Assembly: GCA_028689205.1 (NCBI GenBank)
Contig: JAQTWP010000006.1
Location: forward strand, 1 to 64,000
Length of the DNA stretch: 64,000 nucleotides
From: Candidatus Altimarinota bacterium
Lineage (GTDB): Bacteria; Patescibacteriota; Gracilibacteria; BD1-5; UBA2023
Direction of reading: 5' to 3'
Below are positions 54,392 through 64,000 of this stretch, one piece after another. A program made the translations under genes and the position numbers. The notes under the pieces are model-generated. The model was not told the origin of the DNA. It ran no database searches and was given only the letters and a program-made list of their open reading frames with translations. Each line of letters starts with the position of its first letter. The first letter of the stretch is position 1.

Positions 54392-54604
54392 TTATATTTT
54401 GTTAATATTTATAGAATATTTCTTTAATTTTACCATAACAAATTTCCTAGCATTAATAAGCCATTTTGTTTGTCATTCTACTATTACTCTTTTTTCAAGT
54501 GCCTTGAAATGTTTAATAGTATTTTCGATTTTCCTTCCCGATTTTGCTCATTTTTTAGTTACAGCATAATTTAGGGCTCTAGGTCTTTTGTTACTTAATC
54601 ACAT
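54392..54604 (-). CDS. Small basic protein (70 aa)
   Basis: MGLSNKRPRALNYAVTKKGA, KSGRKIENTIKHFKALEKRV and a basic tail. About a quarter of residues are Lys/Arg, which suggests RNA or ribosome binding, and it lies between tuf and tRNA genes. Three TGA codons in frame, including codon 2. It is not assigned to a ribosomal protein family with confidence. Confidence 0.5.
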
Positions 54605-54688
54605 ATTCTATAAAAGTTAATATTGTAATGTACGGAGTAAATAAAGAAAGTTTATGTAAACTTTCTAATTAAACTTTTTACTTAAATT

Positions 54689-54765
54689 TGGTGGAGATTA
54701 AGGGGGTCGAACCCTTGACCTCCTGCGTGCAAGGCAGGCGCTCTAGCCAACTGAGCTAAATCCCC
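54689..54765 (-). tRNA. tRNA-Ala (TGC anticodon)
   Basis: 77 bases with acceptor GGGGATT/AATCTCC (one G-U pair), D-arm GCTCAGTTGGCTAGAGC, anticodon loop CTTGCAC (TGC) and T-arm AAGGGTTCGACCCCCTT. CCA is encoded. Confidence 0.95.
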
Positions 54766-54829
54766 AAATTTACATTTTTTTAGTAAATTGAATAATTTTT
54801 TTGTACTAAATTTTGGCTAACACAATTTA

Positions 54830-54906
54830 TGGCGGAACCAACGAGATTCGAACTCGCGACCTCCCGCGTGACAGGCGGGCGCTCTAACCAGCTGAGCTAT
54901 GGTTCC
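54830..54906 (-). tRNA. tRNA-Asp (GTC anticodon)
   Basis: 77 bases with acceptor GGAACCA/TGGTTCC, D-arm GCTCAGCTGGTTAGAGC, anticodon loop CTGTCAC (GTC), T-arm GCGAGTTCGAATCTCGT and encoded CCA. Confidence 0.95.
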
Positions 54907-54982
54907 ACTTAAAAAATGGTGCGCACAATATATGTTTTTTTTTACAAATTGCAAATTTTTTTATAAGATTATTGAAGAAACC

Positions 54983-55909
54983 TTATTTTAATTTTGTACT
55001 TCAGGCTTTATTTATGAATTTTTGTGAAGATAAAAATCAACTAATTATTCAAACAAAAGACATTCATCATATTTCATAAAAGAAATAGCTTTTGTAATTA
55101 AGTAAGAATTTATCTATAAATTCGGGAAAATTCTTAATAAGGTATATATTAACGGTTTTTATTATATAAATAAATATAAGCAAACTTAGAACTGTTGAAA
55201 ATATTGTATAAATTAACCCCTGTACACTAAAAGGACCATAAATGAATACATTATCACCTCCTACTAATTTGGTTACCTTAATTTCGTCTCTATAGAAGAA
55301 TATAAAATTACCAATAGTATTATAGATAATAATAAAGACAGAAAAGATAAAAGAACAGATAATTACGTATATTCAAATTTTAATAGAATTAAATACTTGA
55401 ATTACTCATTTTACTCTTTCATGTTGAGCCTTATATGCTATAATATTATTTTTGAATCCTGCCTCGTCATATATTACAACTCCCTTATATTTACTAATTA
55501 CATCATTTAATTCATCATATTCTCCGATACCAATATTCTCAACCTTAATTGATGCTGGAAGAGGATTTTCTGAATCAGTCTCGACTAACTGAGTAAGATC
55601 AGGACTATATTTTTTCATTTCACTTAACGCCTCGTCAGAAGAGACATATATGACATTTATATTATCACTTATAGACTTCACTCATGATATAAGCTCCACC
55701 ACCTCAGAGTTCTCACTACTATATCATTTATTGAATGTTATAGACATTGATAATCTAGAATTGATATCCCCTATTAATTCATCAGTAGTAAAATTCACAA
55801 GCAAAAGAATATTTATAAAAAATATTATAAGAGAAATAACGAGTACAGAAGAAAATGACAAAAAGGCATTTCTTTTGATATTTTTAATAGCGTATTTTAG
55901 AATTCTCAT
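54983..55909 (-). CDS. ftsX: FtsX-like cell division ABC transporter permease
   Basis: 308 residues. There is one N-terminal membrane helix (FLSFSSVLVISLIIFFINIL), an extracytoplasmic domain with VSSDEALSEMKKYSP and NPLPASIKVE (the FtsX NPLP-S motif), then three further helices and an end near FVGIISGFLSSQKFI. FtsX couples division to peptidoglycan hydrolase activation, normally with the ATPase FtsE. No ftsE is adjacent; the upstream neighbour is a divergent unknown gene. Confidence 0.87.
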
Positions 55910-56028
55910 AAATATTTGGGAGTTAATCGAAAGTATTGTAGAAAATAATTGAGATATGGCAAATTTTTGATAAAAAAAATAAAATATGATATACTAGAAA
56001 TATACTTTTATAAATTAATTAAAAAAAT

Positions 56029-56445
56029 ATGAACAAAATATCTGAAGGAATGAATTGTAATATTGCAACATTTAAAAATGGAGAAACTGTTTTATATATT
56101 AATCCTGATAAATGAAGTGTAGATATATCATATTCACATTGAAATTGACATAAATGAATATGCGATATAATGTCAACTACAAAATCTAAAAGTGAAAAGG
56201 AAATTGCAGAATGACTTAAAGTTTCAGGATATTATCTTCTATGAAGGACTGATAAAAAATGAAAAATACCAGAATATATAACTGATGCGATCGATATAAC
56301 TACACATGAAATTGTTTTTGTCACATGAACAAAGAACGATGAAGTTTTCATAGAAACATTAATATTTGCAAAATTACCTGAACTAAATAAAGTAAACAAG
56401 AAAAAAGTATGATTTAAAGAAAAAATCAAAACATTGATTGAATAA
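56029..56445 (+). CDS. Hypothetical protein (138 aa)
   Basis: Opens MNKISEGMNCNIATFKNGET and contains many TGA glycines (GSVDISYSHGNGHKGICDIM). Alpha/beta, no signal peptide, ends basic (KKKVGFKEKIKTLIE). The only plus-strand gene in the 51-64 kb block. No family is recognised. Confidence 0.6.
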
Positions 56446-56464
56446 AAGCGAAAGAATATAAAAT

Positions 56465-56510
56465 AAAAATTCCACTTATGAACTTGACCCCATAATAGTG
56501 GAATTTTTTA
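56465..56510. terminator. Intrinsic terminator between convergent genes
   Basis: AAAAATTCCAC / GTGGAATTTTT with a ~23-base loop. Confidence 0.7.
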
Positions 56511-56598
56511 GTTATTTCGTAGTATTATATAGGCATTTAATTAAATACAAAAAAACTGATGTTAAAAACACCAGTTTAAATTTATTTAATATTCAGAA

Positions 56599-56871
56599 TT
56601 ATTTTACGCTTACGTAAACATCTCTATAAACTCTTTTATCAAATCTAACTCTTCTTTTCTCTTGGAAAACAACAGTTCATTCAATTTTAGAGTAAAGAGT
56701 AAAATCTACACCTTGAGAAACATTTTCCCCTGGCCAGAATTTATTACCTTTTTGACGTATTATGATACCACCAGCTTTAACTGGTTGTTCACCGAATACT
56801 TTTACACCAAGTCTTTTTGCTTGGGAATCACGACCATTACTGGTACTTCATTGAGCTTTCTTATGAGCCAT
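56599..56871 (-). CDS. rpmA: Large ribosomal subunit protein bL27
   Basis: 90 residues. [59 protein letters not shown] match bL27, located at the peptidyl transferase centre. The start is MAHKK, so no N-terminal cleavage extension of the Firmicutes type is present. bL21, its usual partner, is not adjacent. Confidence 0.95.
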
Positions 56872-56903
56872 AGTTCTTATTATTAAGAGTTAATTGAGTT
56901 TTT

Positions 56904-56998
56904 TGTCATGGTGATCCCGTCTGCGGGAGAACTATTAAGTCAGAGACTTATAATTTATAACTCTTGCGAGTTAATCCTTCGACAGGTTCAGAAAGACA
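56904..56998. repeat. Palindromic dispersed repeat, third copy
   Basis: TTGTCATGGTGATCCCGTCT at the left and TCCTTCGACAGGTTCAGAAAGACA at the right, with the shared TATAACTCTTGCGAGTTAAT core of the 35795 and 36372 elements. It lies between rpsG and rpmA inside the ribosomal block. Confidence 0.75.
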
Positions 56999-57011
56999 TT
57001 AATGTTTTAGA

Positions 57012-57470
57012 TTATTTTCTGTTTTGAGCAAATCTAGCGAATGCTTTATTAGCTTCAGCCATTTTGTATACTTCTAATTTTTTCTTGAAAGCGTTCCCTG
57101 TTTCTTGAGATGCTTCAATAATTTCTTGAGCTAGAAAACGTGAGAATTCTCAACCTTTTTTAGCGTTAGCAGAAGCAAGTATCCATCTTGTAGCAAGAGC
57201 TAATTGTCTTTTTGGTTTTACTTCTTGTGGAACTTGATAAATAGAACCTCAAACTCTTTTTGGTCTTACTTCGATTTTTGGCATAACATTTTCAAATGCT
57301 TTTTCAAAAACTTCTTCTGGATTTTTTTGTCCTTTAGCTTTCATTTCTTCGAAAGTATTAGAAATGATTTTTAATGCAAGAGATTTTTTACCATCTTTCA
57401 TTATATAATTAACGAATTTTAGAATTCTTTCGTTTTTCATTCCTGTAATGACACTACCTTTTGTACTCAT
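57012..57470 (-). CDS. rpsG: Small ribosomal subunit protein uS7
   Basis: 152 residues. [54 protein letters not shown] and [17 protein letters not shown] match uS7. It nucleates 30S head assembly. It follows rpsL by 28 bases as in the classical str operon, but fusA is absent downstream. Confidence 0.96.
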
Positions 57471-57498
57471 AATCTATGGAGATTTATATAAAATTAAA

Positions 57499-57918
57499 CT
57501 ATTTTTTTGCTTTTGGTTTTTTTGCACCGTATAGACTTCTTGATTGTCCTCTTTTATCTACTCATTGAGTATCTAGAACTCATCTTAAGATATGATATCT
57601 CACACCCGGTAAATCCTTTACACGTCCTCATCTAATCATAACAACTGAATGTTCTTGTAAGTTATGACCAATTCAAGGAATATATGCAATTATTTCTTCT
57701 CAATTTGTAAGTCTAACTTTTGCAACTTTACGTAACGCAGAATTAGGTTTTTTTGGAGTAGTTGTATATACTTTTGTACAAACTCATCTTTTTTGAGGAC
57801 AAGCTAATTCAGTAGTAGTTCTCTTAATTGAGTTTTTAATAATCTGCAAAGCAGGAGATTTACTTTTTCTGCTTTTGTCAGCTCTTGGTTTTCTGATTAA
57901 TTGGTTTATAGTAGTCAT
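57499..57918 (-). CDS. rpsL: Small ribosomal subunit protein uS12
   Basis: 139 residues. [72 protein letters not shown] and VRYHILRGVLDT match uS12 of the decoding centre. The KPNSALRK streptomycin-region Lys is present. It ends with TAG rather than TAA. C-terminal tail is long and basic. Confidence 0.96.
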
Positions 57919-57955
57919 GATGACAAATTATAATTAATATCTAAAATTAAAATGA

Positions 57956-58351
57956 TTAACGTTTTGACCATTGAGTAGCTTTTCTTGCTTTGTGTAGACC
58001 TGGTTTTTTTCTTTCAACCTTTCTAGCATCACGAGTAAGAAGACTTGATAGTTTCATTGTTTTTTTATAAGCAGCATCTACTCTTGATAGACCGCGAGCA
58101 AGTCAATGTCTAATTGCTTGAACTTGTGCGCTTTCTCCTGATCACTCAACTTTAACTTCAAAATAATATTTTCATTCACCACTAACTAATTTTAGTGGAG
58201 AAAGTAAAACTTGGAAAAGATCTGCACGTTTTACATAAGTTTGAAAATCTATTCAGTTAATCAATGATTTTCACTCTCATTCGTATAATTTTACTTGTGC
58301 AACTGCAGTCTTTCTTTTTCAGAGTGCATATATATATTTCTTTGAAGCCAT
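57956..58351 (-). CDS. rpsI: Small ribosomal subunit protein uS9
   Basis: 131 residues. [56 protein letters not shown] and the ending ATQWSKR match uS9, whose C-terminal tail contacts P-site tRNA. It follows rplM, the usual pair. Confidence 0.96.
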
Positions 58352-58375
58352 AATTGAATAATTAGAATATTATTT

Positions 58376-58807
58376 TTATAAAGTTATTGTTTCTGGTTTT
58401 TGAGCAGCAAAATTATGAGTAGCTCAAGTTTCTAGTTTTAATCTCAAAAGTACATCCTCTCTATGCTTAGTCTTAGGTAACATACCTTTAATAGCAAGTT
58501 TTAAGATTTCTGTAGGTTTTGTTTTTCTCATGGTCTTTACAGAAGTTTCTTTAAGTCCACCCATAAATTGTGAATGAGTACGATATAATTTATCTTCTTC
58601 TTTATTTCAAGTCAAAGTAACTTTATCTGCATTAAGTACAACCATGTAAGCTCAGTTATCAACATGAGGAGCAAAGTCTACTCTATCTTTTCATCTTAAA
58701 ATTACAGCAATTTTTGTAGCTAGTCTACCTAATGTTAGACCTTCTGCATCAATTTGATACCATTTTCTTTCAGTATTTGCAATTTGCTTTGGATTAATCG
58801 TTTTCAT
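58376..58807 (-). CDS. rplM: Large ribosomal subunit protein uL13
   Basis: 143 residues. [40 protein letters not shown] and [19 protein letters not shown], then [20 protein letters not shown], match uL13. It precedes rpsI, 24 bases away. Confidence 0.96.
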
Positions 58808-58833
58808 AATGTTTTTCTTAAAGCTTTAATTTT

Positions 58834-59193
58834 TTAAACTAATTGAATTTTTACAAGTTTTGCTCCATCTCATTCTCTATATTTAATTGGAGTTGTAGTA
58901 GTTAAACCACATTTTCTGTCTTTATATTTCGGAGCGATATTTTTAAAAAGTTCTATTGAAGATTCTTTTGTAAAAACATTTTTCTGAACTTCGCGAATAG
59001 CATTCATTTCGTCTTTTGAATTAACAATGTTAACTAAATGATCTACCATAATAGAAAGTGCTTTTGCTCTTTTTGGTGTAGTTATCATACTTTTGTGCAT
59101 GAAAAAACTAGTGCAAAGATTGCGAATAGTAGCATTTCTATGGTCTCAATCTTTGTGATTGAATTTGAATAAATTATTAACTCTATGTCTCAT
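58834..59193 (-). CDS. rplQ: Large ribosomal subunit protein bL17
   Basis: 119 residues. MRHRVNNLFKFNHKDGDHRN, LCTSFFMHKSMITTPKRAKA and the ending EGDGAKLVKIQLV match bL17 at the exit-tunnel region. It follows rpoA directly, as in the alpha operon. Confidence 0.95.
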
Positions 59194-59220
59194 AATTTCT
59201 TATAAATAATTTAAATATTA

Positions 59221-60201
59221 TTAATCGTCACCTAGAAGTTTTAAACCTCTTTCTCTTAGTGAATCTCTTATTTCTGTCATTGCTTTTTTACCAAAACCTT
59301 TTATTGAAGAAAGTTTTGCTTCAGTACATTTTATTAAATGTTCAATTGAAAGTATATCTCAATTAACCAATGCATTAAGAGTTCTTGGAGAAAGTCACAT
59401 AATCTCAATTGGAGTATAAGTTTCTTTTTCTAGCTCTGTCTTAATTTCAGCTTTTTCTCTTTCTAATAGTTTTTTAATATCTCCTATGAATTCTCATTCA
59501 ATTTGTAATCATTCTTCGTTAAATAATCCGAAGTAAGATTTTAACATATTAGATGAAAACATTAGTACATCTTGAGGACTCATTATTCAGTTAGTTTTAA
59601 CTATCATTTGAAGTTCATCAAGGTTTGTAATGTCAGCAACTCTATGAGGTAGTACTTCATATTGAACATTAAGTACTGGAGAAAAGTTAGCATCAATTAC
59701 TAGAACTGCAACATCATCTTCTCTTTTCTTTAATTCTTCAATACTTAAGTAACCTGCTCATTTTTCAACTCTAATTTCAATACTTAATTCAAGACCATTT
59801 TTATCAATTTCTGTTATATACATTTCTGGATTAAGAATTTTTAGATTTGTTGGACAAGTGATATCTCAAGCAACAACAACTCCAGCTTTATTCTTTTTAA
59901 GAGAAATCCACTCAATTGAGTTATCAGATTTATCAACAACTAATCATTTAAGATTCAGCATTAAATCAAGTACACTATCTTTTATTCATGGGATAGTAGA
60001 ATATTCATGTGATACTCATTTTACTTTAATACCTGTAACTCTCGCTCAAGGTATTGAAGAAAGCATAATTCTTCTTAAAGAATTTCATAGAGTAACCCCA
60101 TAACCACTTGGTAATGGAGAAATATTGAATATTGCTTCATTAACAGATTTTTGTTCTTTAGTAATCTTCGGAACTCAAATGATGTTGTGAATAATGTGCA
60201 T
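59221..60201 (-). CDS. rpoA: DNA-directed RNA polymerase subunit alpha
   Basis: 326 residues. The N-terminal dimerisation domain has PLPSGYGVTLWNSLRRIMLS and SIPGARVTGIKV, and the C-terminal domain has IEIMGLSPRTLNALVNGDIL, SIEHLIKCTEAKLSSIKGFG and KKAMTEIRDSLRERG, so the promoter-binding alpha-CTD is intact. It sits in the conserved rpsM-rpsK-rpsD-rpoA-rplQ order. Confidence 0.97.
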
Positions 60202-60241
60202 ATTGCTAATATAAATTAAATATAAATCGAACCGGTAATTA

Positions 60242-60871
60242 TTATTTAGAGTAAAATTCAATAATTTTTTGTATATCTATAACTTGGTCAAAATCTTCTT
60301 TTTCAGGAACTCTAGAAACAGTTATTGTAAGTTTATCTCAATTTACTTCTAACCATTTTGTGTTTGTAATTGATCCTGCTTTATTTTTAGTAGCAAATTC
60401 TTTGAATTCCTCAATTAAAGTTTTGTATAATGGAGAATCCTTCATTTTTTCTCTTAATTCAATTTTATCACCTACTTTAACTGCATATGAAGAAATGTTT
60501 ACTTTTTTTCAATTCACATTGAAGTGAGCATGTCAAACAAATTGTCTAGCTTGCATTATTGTACGAGCAAAGTTAGATCTGAAAACTATGTTATCAAATC
60601 TCATTTCAAGAAGTCTAAGCATATTCTCTCATAGAATTCATTCCATTTTCATAGCTTTTTTATAGTATGAAACGAATTGTTTTTCAGTAAGACCGAACAT
60701 TCTTTTAGCTGATTGTTTTTTCCTAAGTTGTAAACCAAAGTCAGAAATTTTTGCCATTCTAGATCAACCTAGAAGTTTTCTGTGGTTTTTACTTAAGTCA
60801 TATTTTTCAGTTCAAAAAAGGTTAATACCTTCTCTTCTACATAATTTTAATTTTGGACCTGTATATCTCAT
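60242..60871 (-). CDS. rpsD: Small ribosomal subunit protein uS4
   Basis: 209 residues. MRYTGPKLKLCRREGINLFG, GLQLRKKQSAKRMFGLTEKQ, RLLEMRFDNIVFRSNFARTI and QARQFVGHAHFNVNGKKVNI (S4 RNA-binding domain) match uS4. Only one of the zinc-type Cys residues is present. It is an early 30S assembly protein. Confidence 0.96.
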
Positions 60872-60908
60872 ACTAGAAAATTTTTAATTTTTAATTTTTA
60901 AATTCAAA

Positions 60909-61301
60909 TTATAGTTTACGTACTTTCTTTTTTCTACAACCATTATGTGGAACTGGAGTTACATCTAAGATTGCATTTAAATCTAATCAAGCACTTATAA
61001 CTCATCTAATTGCTTGTTCTCTTCATGCTCCTATTCATTTAACATAAACAGTAACCTTTTCCATTCAGTGCATAGTTTTTGCTTTTGTACAAGCACTTTC
61101 TGCAGTTATTTGAGCTGCATATGGTGTTGCTTCTCTAGCTCATTTGAATCAGCTACTTCAACCTGTTGCCCAAGTAAGAACTTTTCATTCTTTGTCAGAT
61201 ACAACAACGTGAGTATTATTAAAGTGAGCCATTATAGAAACTATACCTTCTTGTACATTTCTTCTGGTTTTTTTTGCTCTTTTAAGTGTTGGTTTTGCCA
61301 T
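60909..61301 (-). CDS. rpsK: Small ribosomal subunit protein uS11
   Basis: 130 residues. GIVSIMAHFNNTHVVVSDKE, TWATGCSGFKGAREATPYAA, QITAESACTKAKTMHGMEKV and VTPVPHNGCRKKKVRKL match uS11 of the 30S platform. 37 bases to rpsD. Confidence 0.96.
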
Positions 61302-61330
61302 AAAAAGATTAGAATTTAATTATTTAAAGA

Positions 61331-61696
61331 TTATTTTTTCTTGTTTGCAATTGAAACAGCTTTTCATTTTCTAGTTCTTGCATTTGTTTTAGTTCTTTGT
61401 CATCTAACTGGTAGTTTTTTCTTATGTCTAGTTCATCTATAACAATTGATTTCTTGAAGTCTCTTAATATTCTGAGCGACTTCTCTACGTAAATCTCATT
61501 CAATTTGATATAGTTTTAATTCTTCACGAATTTTATCTAGTTCTTCTTCATCAAGAGTTTCAATTTTTCTGTTTCTTTCAATTCATACTTTAACTAAAAT
61601 ATCGCTTGATAATGTTCTACCTACTCAGTAAATATAAGTAAGTGCTATTTCAACGTGTTTTCCATTAGGAAGTGTAACTCAAGAAATTCTTGCCAT
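61331..61696 (-). CDS. rpsM: Small ribosomal subunit protein uS13
   Basis: 121 residues. MARISGVTLPNGKHVEIALT, IYGVGRTLSSDILVKVG, YQIEGDLRREVAQNIKRLQE and the ending RGQRTKTNARTRKGKAVSIA match uS13, which contacts the 50S subunit and tRNA. Confidence 0.96.
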
Positions 61697-61768
61697 AAAT
61701 CAATATAAAATAAAAATTAATAAAATTAAGAACAAAAAACAAAAATTGTATTATTTCAATTTTTCCTT

Positions 61769-61882
61769 TTATCCTTGTCTTTGTTTGTGCTTAGGATTAT
61801 TACAAATTACGCGTACTACTCAATATCTTCTAATAATCATGCATTTATCACAGATTTTTTTAACAGATGGTCTTACCTTCAT
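61769..61882 (-). CDS. rpmJ: Large ribosomal subunit protein bL36
   Basis: 37 residues: MKVRPSVKKICDKCMIIRRY, then GVVRVICNNPKHKQRQG. The zinc site Cys-x2-Cys ... Cys ... His is complete. It stands in the infA-rpmJ-rpsM order normal for bacteria. Too short for most ORF cut-offs. Confidence 0.95.
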
Positions 61883-61902
61883 ATTTATTGTAGTTTAATA
61901 AA

Positions 61903-62136
61903 TTATTTTTTTCTAAATATTATACGTCATTTACTTAGGTCATACGGCGTAAGTTCAACTAGTACAGTATCTCATTCTATCAGATTAATGAAATTCTTTC
62001 TCATTTTTCCAGATATGTATGCTCTAATGATGATTCAACCTCCTCCAAAATCGTCTGGAAGCTTAACCTCAAATAGTGCTCAAGGAAGGGTCTTTACAAT
62101 AACACCTTCTACTTCAATTTTATCTTCCTTTGACAT
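61903..62136 (-). CDS. infA: Translation initiation factor IF-1
   Basis: 77 residues. MSKEDK, IEVEGVIVKTLPGALFEVKL, GGGIIIRAYISGKMRKNFIN and LIEGDTVLVELTPYDLSKGR, IIFRKK match IF-1 (OB fold). It occludes the A site during initiation. It precedes rpmJ by 20 bases. Confidence 0.95.
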
Positions 62137-62317
62137 GTATGTAATTTTTGTTTAGAAACATCTAAAATAAATTAGCTCGTGCATTGTATAAAAAAACGAT
62201 TTTTATGCAAATTTATTTTAAAAAAAGTTTAGTATATAAAGTATTTAATTTTTAAAAAAAATTTACTTATGTTTATTCAGTGAGAAAAAAGCTGAACAAA
62301 TAATTATTACAGAAAAA

Positions 62318-62737
62318 TTATTTTAATTCATTTTTTAGCTTTCTATCATTAATGACTTCAGCAATCTTATCATAAATATCTTTTCTTTTTCTAGCCAATT
62401 CAGTAATTGAATAGTTCATCATAACTATAAGAACAGTTTCCTCTAAAGATTTCACTGATGCCATCCTTCTTTTGGGTATATTTTCTCAATCAAAGAAAGC
62501 CATTTCTCAAACGAATTCTCATTGTTCAATGTAACCCAAGGTCTGATCTCAGTCTGGTCTTTCTTTATGCACTCTTAATTTACCAGATTTAACAATATAT
62601 AGTGCCGTAGCCTCATCTCATTCCTTAAATAGCACTTCTCATGCCTTAAGAAATCTCTCTTGGCAAAATAGAGCTAAATTATCTTTCTCCTGAAGAGAGA
62701 GATTATCAAAAAATGAAATTCAATCTAATATAGACAT
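62318..62737 (-). CDS. Small cyclic-nucleotide-binding protein
   Basis: 139 residues, nearly all one cNMP-binding domain: MSILDGISFFDNLSLQEKDN, GEVLFKEGDEATALYIVKSG and EFVGEMAFFDGENIPKRRMA, where the final Arg fits the phosphate-binding cassette. No helix-turn-helix or kinase domain follows. It is located between infB and infA (25 bases from infB), an unusual place. It may link cyclic nucleotide levels to translation genes, by position only. Confidence 0.82.
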
Positions 62738-62762
62738 AAAAAACAAAATTAAAAGTTAAGCT

Positions 62763-64000
62763 TATTTCCTTACTACAACTTTATAAAAATCTAGTATATC
62801 TCATATTTCTAATTTAACATCTCATTTGAATGCAATTCAGAATTCTCATTCAATTATTTCATTAACATCAATAACTCAGCTTTTCAGTGAAACTAATTCT
62901 CCACTTCAAGCTTTTTTACTATCTCTAACTACTCTAATTTTAGCTTTACTTTCAACTTTTCAGCTAATAAGTTCACAACCTACTACCATTTTATCTTTTG
63001 AAGTAAAGAAAATTGCTTTCACTCTAGCTTCTCATAAATCAAGATCATCATGTTTGATATCAATCATTCATGTAATTATAGATTCAAGTTTTTCTAGAAT
63101 ATGATAAATTACTTTTTTGTTTATAACTTCAATTTTTGAATTTTGTAAAGTCTTTTTTGCGTTTCAAACAACTCAAACATTATATCAAACTAGAATAGCT
63201 TGCGAAGTTCAGGCCATAATTACATCAGATTCATTGATTTCTCAAACTCATGAATGTATAATTTGGATTTTAATTTCTGCAGTTCCAAGTTTACCAAGAG
63301 CATCTTTTAATGCTTCAAGACTTCAATTTGATTCAGATTTAACTACAACTTTTAATTGTTTTAAGTTTCAAGTTTTAATTCTATTAAGAAGAAGTGAAAG
63401 AGATGCTCATTCGAATTGATTAAGGCTTTTTGAAGATTTTGTTAATTCATATTCCTGTGCTTTTTGTTTAGCTGTTTCAACACCTGAAGTAACTTGTAGA
63501 ATATCTCAACCTTCAACTACTCTACTTAATCAAGATATCATAACTGGCGTAGAAGGTCCGGCTTCATCAATATTTTTCCCACGGTAATCTTTTATGAATT
63601 TTAATCTTCCAGATGACGCTGCACAAACTACACAATCTCATTTTTTAATTGTTCAAGCATTTACAAGTACAGTTGCCAAAGGTCACAATCTTGAATCAAG
63701 ATGTGATTCAATAACTGTCGCAATTGCAGGACGAGTTGGATCAGCTTTTAAGTCTTGCATTTCTGATACAAGAATAATCATTTCTAATAATGTATCAATT
63801 CCAAGTCAGGTATGAGCAGAAACAGGAACAACAACAACATCTCATCCCCAATCCTCTGGTTGTAATCATTGCTCAGACATTTGTCATTTGATCAAATCAA
63901 CATTTGCTCAAGGCTTATCCATTTTATTTATAGCAATTATAATAGGCACTCAAGCTTCTTTTGCATGGTTTATTGATTCTATAGTTTGAGGTTTCATTCA
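62763..64000 (-). CDS. infB: Translation initiation factor IF-2, C-terminal part
   Basis: 412 residues remain; the N-terminus and G1-G3 motifs lie beyond the right edge. The visible part starts near the end of the GTPase domain with [13 protein letters not shown] (G4) and [20 protein letters not shown] (G5), then domain II ([20 protein letters not shown]), domain III and domain IV ending [15 protein letters not shown]-2 brings fMet-tRNA to the 30S subunit. Many glycines are TGA. Confidence 0.96.

Noticed and set aside
61775-62155. 126-codon plus-strand frame opposite rpmJ and infA
   Set aside because: The minus strand encodes bL36 and IF-1 there, so this is antisense noise.

Overview
The window reads correctly only if TGA is a sense codon for glycine. 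Under the standard code almost every gene breaks into short pieces. With TGA as Gly (translation table 25) they join into full-length, recognisable proteins, and the recoded positions fall on conserved glycines: the Gly before the prepilin cleavage site (G-FTLVEL), the nucleotide-binding loop of thymidylate kinase, DEVGRG in RNase HII and GGD sites in M23 peptidase and YebC. TAA is the usual stop and TAG is rare. Together with very low GC, this points to Candidate Phyla Radiation bacteria of the Gracilibacteria / Absconditabacteria (BD1-5 / SR1) type. The window alone does not decide between them. Nearly all genes lack a Shine-Dalgarno sequence and start after an A/T-rich leader.

Layout. 1-8.3 kb: end of a DUF523 protein, a CNNM/CBS membrane protein, an RlmD/TrmA-type methyltransferase, a repeat with a gene remnant, a frameshifted DUF805 gene, an Imm5-like protein, TspO, a 2H-phosphoesterase-like protein, a pentapeptide-repeat protein, two small unknowns, Pcm and an MBL hydrolase. 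8.3-20 kb: RNase HII, an envelope protein, a DivIC-like protein, a FecR + CHASE2-cyclase operon, a probable stand-alone structured RNA, an M23 peptidase, pyruvate kinase, and LemA / cyclic-nucleotide-binding protein / HtpX. 20-28.7 kb: a lone VirB4 ATPase, a SpoIIE phosphatase, SSB, BipA, SecY and a DnaQ-like exonuclease.

28.7-34.6 kb holds four tandem type IV prepilin-like genes. They share nearly identical N-termini, have two alternating middle modules, and end in LamG-like or Fibrobacter-paralogous-type C-terminal domains. 34.6-38.7 kb is an anaerobic (class III) ribonucleotide reductase operon. Its glycyl-radical segment appears to be a separate small gene, and palindromic repeats lie between the pieces. 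Two NrdR-box-like sites lie upstream. 39-45.5 kb: RlmH, YebC, SOD, a DsbA/VKOR oxidative folding pair and several unknown genes. 45.6-47.6 kb: thrS behind a Thr-rich leader peptide and an attenuator-like hairpin. 47.6-51.5 kb: unknown genes, Tmk, a fifth prepilin-like protein and a T4SS-pilin-like protein.

51.5-64 kb is the translation block, all on the minus strand: KhpA, bS16, tRNA-Leu, bL28, uS10, EF-Tu, two small basic ORFs, tRNA-Ala, tRNA-Asp, FtsX, then (past one plus-strand gene) bL27, uS7, uS12, uS9, uL13, bL17, RpoA, uS4, uS11, uS13, bL36, IF-1, a second cyclic-nucleotide-binding protein and the C-terminal part of IF-2.

Themes. One class III cyclase and two small cyclic-nucleotide-binding proteins suggest cAMP-type signalling. 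Five prepilin-like genes, VirB4 and a T4SS-pilin-like gene suggest investment in surface adhesion or pili, which would suit a host-dependent lifestyle (inference). Anaerobic RNR next to SOD suggests an anaerobe that meets oxygen.
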